Positions 34,487 through 35,277 of a DNA stretch of 35,277 nucleotides are shown piece by piece. Each line of letters starts with the position of its first letter. Position 1 is the stretch's first letter. The DNA lies in contig CAJWTH010000009.1 of NCBI GenBank assembly GCA_913047725.1, forward strand, positions 1-35,277, given 5' to 3'. The notes beneath the pieces are model-generated. The model was not told where the DNA came from, ran no database searches, and saw nothing but the letters and a program-made list of their open reading frames with translations. The stretch comes from an uncultured Planktomarina sp. (lineage in GTDB: Bacteria > Pseudomonadota > Alphaproteobacteria > Rhodobacterales > Rhodobacteraceae). Made by a program: the position numbers and the translations under genes.

Positions 34487-35277
34487 ATGTTGAAGAAGCA
34501 CGCTGTTTTATTAATCCTAACGGGTGGTACTTTTATGAGTTTTGTTGGTCTGTATATGAGATTGTTATCACATGCAGATGGATTTCAAATTCTTTTTTAT
34601 AGATCCTTAAGTCTATGCTTTATGGTAGGACTAGTGTGTTGTTTAAGAAGAAAGGTTGCCCCTTTTAAATTTCTTAAAAGTATCGACAGAAACGACTTTG
34701 TGATCGGCATAGTTCTATCTTTAGCCTTTGCCTCTTATGTTTTTGCGATGCTTTACACCACGGTTGCGTCAACCCTACTTATTTTATCCGCCACACCTTT
34801 CATGGCTGCTACAATCGGGTGGCTATGGATCAATGAACGTCCTCGACCAATTACTTGGGTTGCAATGACATTCGCCATTGTGGGGATCTATTTTATGGTC
34901 AAATCAGGATATCAATTAGGAAATAATATCGGCAATCTACTAGCCCTCCTATCAGGTTTTTGGTTTGCTCTGATGCTAGTGATGGCCCGAAGAAGTGGAA
35001 AGGATGATATTTTAGGTGGTACATTCATTGGTGGCGTGATCTGCGTTGTGATCGGTGCCGGCATGGCGCTTCTAATAGGAACTGGCTTAAGAGTTTTAAC
35101 TTTGGATCTGATCATCATTCTTGGGATGGGCGCTTTTGGGATAGGGATTGGGATCGCTTTAGTTACTTGGGGTGCTAGTCACGTTCCCGCAGCTGAAGTA
35201 AGCATTTTAGTGCTTATAGAAAGTGTATTAGGGCCTGTATGGCCATGGGTTTTTCTTAATGAGGCAATGACACTATC
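34487..35277 (+). CDS. DMT superfamily (EamA) transporter, truncated by window end
   Basis: ATG at 34487: MLKKHAVLLILTGGTFMSFVGLYMRLLSHADGFQILFYRSLSLCFMVGLVCCLRRK...; open to the end of the window, so absent from the ORF track. Confidence 0.88.
   Translation, partial: MLKKHAVLLILTGGTFMSFVGLYMRLLSHADGFQILFYRSLSLCFMVGLVCCLRRKVAPFKFLKSIDRNDFVIGIVLSLAFASYVFAMLYTTVASTLLILSATPFMAATIGWLWINERPRPITWVAMTFAIVGIYFMVKSGYQLGNNIGNLLALLSGFWFALMLVMARRSGKDDILGGTFIGGVICVVIGAGMALLIGTGLRVLTLDLIIILGMGAFGIGIGIALVTWGASHVPAAEVSILVLIESVLGPVWPWVFLNEAMTL

Noticed and set aside
1-35277. CRISPR arrays, tRNA/rRNA genes, insertion sequences or integrases
   Set aside because: No regularly spaced repeats, no cloverleaf-like or rRNA-like segments noticed, and no transposase or recombinase motifs in any ORF; tRNAscan/Infernal would be decisive.

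Overview
This is a roughly 35 kb, AT-leaning bacterial chromosomal window, alphaproteobacterial in flavour. It carries about 38 complete or near-complete protein-coding genes plus one truncated CDS at each edge. I saw no rRNA, tRNA, CRISPR array, integrase or transposase. Most of the content is metabolic or accessory: TspO, DUF2461, an aldo/keto reductase, DUF411, an NDH-2-like flavoprotein fused to a cNMP-binding domain, YaeQ, and DMT transporters. There is a proline-racemase-superfamily gene next to a full TRAP transporter (dctPQM) with TauD-like, VOC and Rid-like genes. Also present are MsrB, two FAD monooxygenases, an IPNS-like 2OG oxygenase and tryptophan 2,3-dioxygenase. A tightly packed six-gene minus-strand operon (cyclase, cupin, SDR, 3-hydroxyacyl-CoA-DH-like, BKACE, sulfatase) lies divergent to an IclR regulator. 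The most notable signals are: (1) a tandem segmental duplication at 24.0-25.8 kb, in which an uncharacterised 162-aa protein stays intact in both copies while the associated CBS-domain gene is reduced to a remnant with a 243-bp deletion; (2) the sulfatase/BKACE operon, which looks like a specialised catabolic pathway; (3) a proline-racemase-family enzyme that appears to lack both catalytic cysteines; (4) unusual domain fusions (NDH-2-cNMP and FKBP-rhodanese); and (5) a strong hairpin between dctP and dctQ. All functional calls come from reading the translations by eye; no database search was run.
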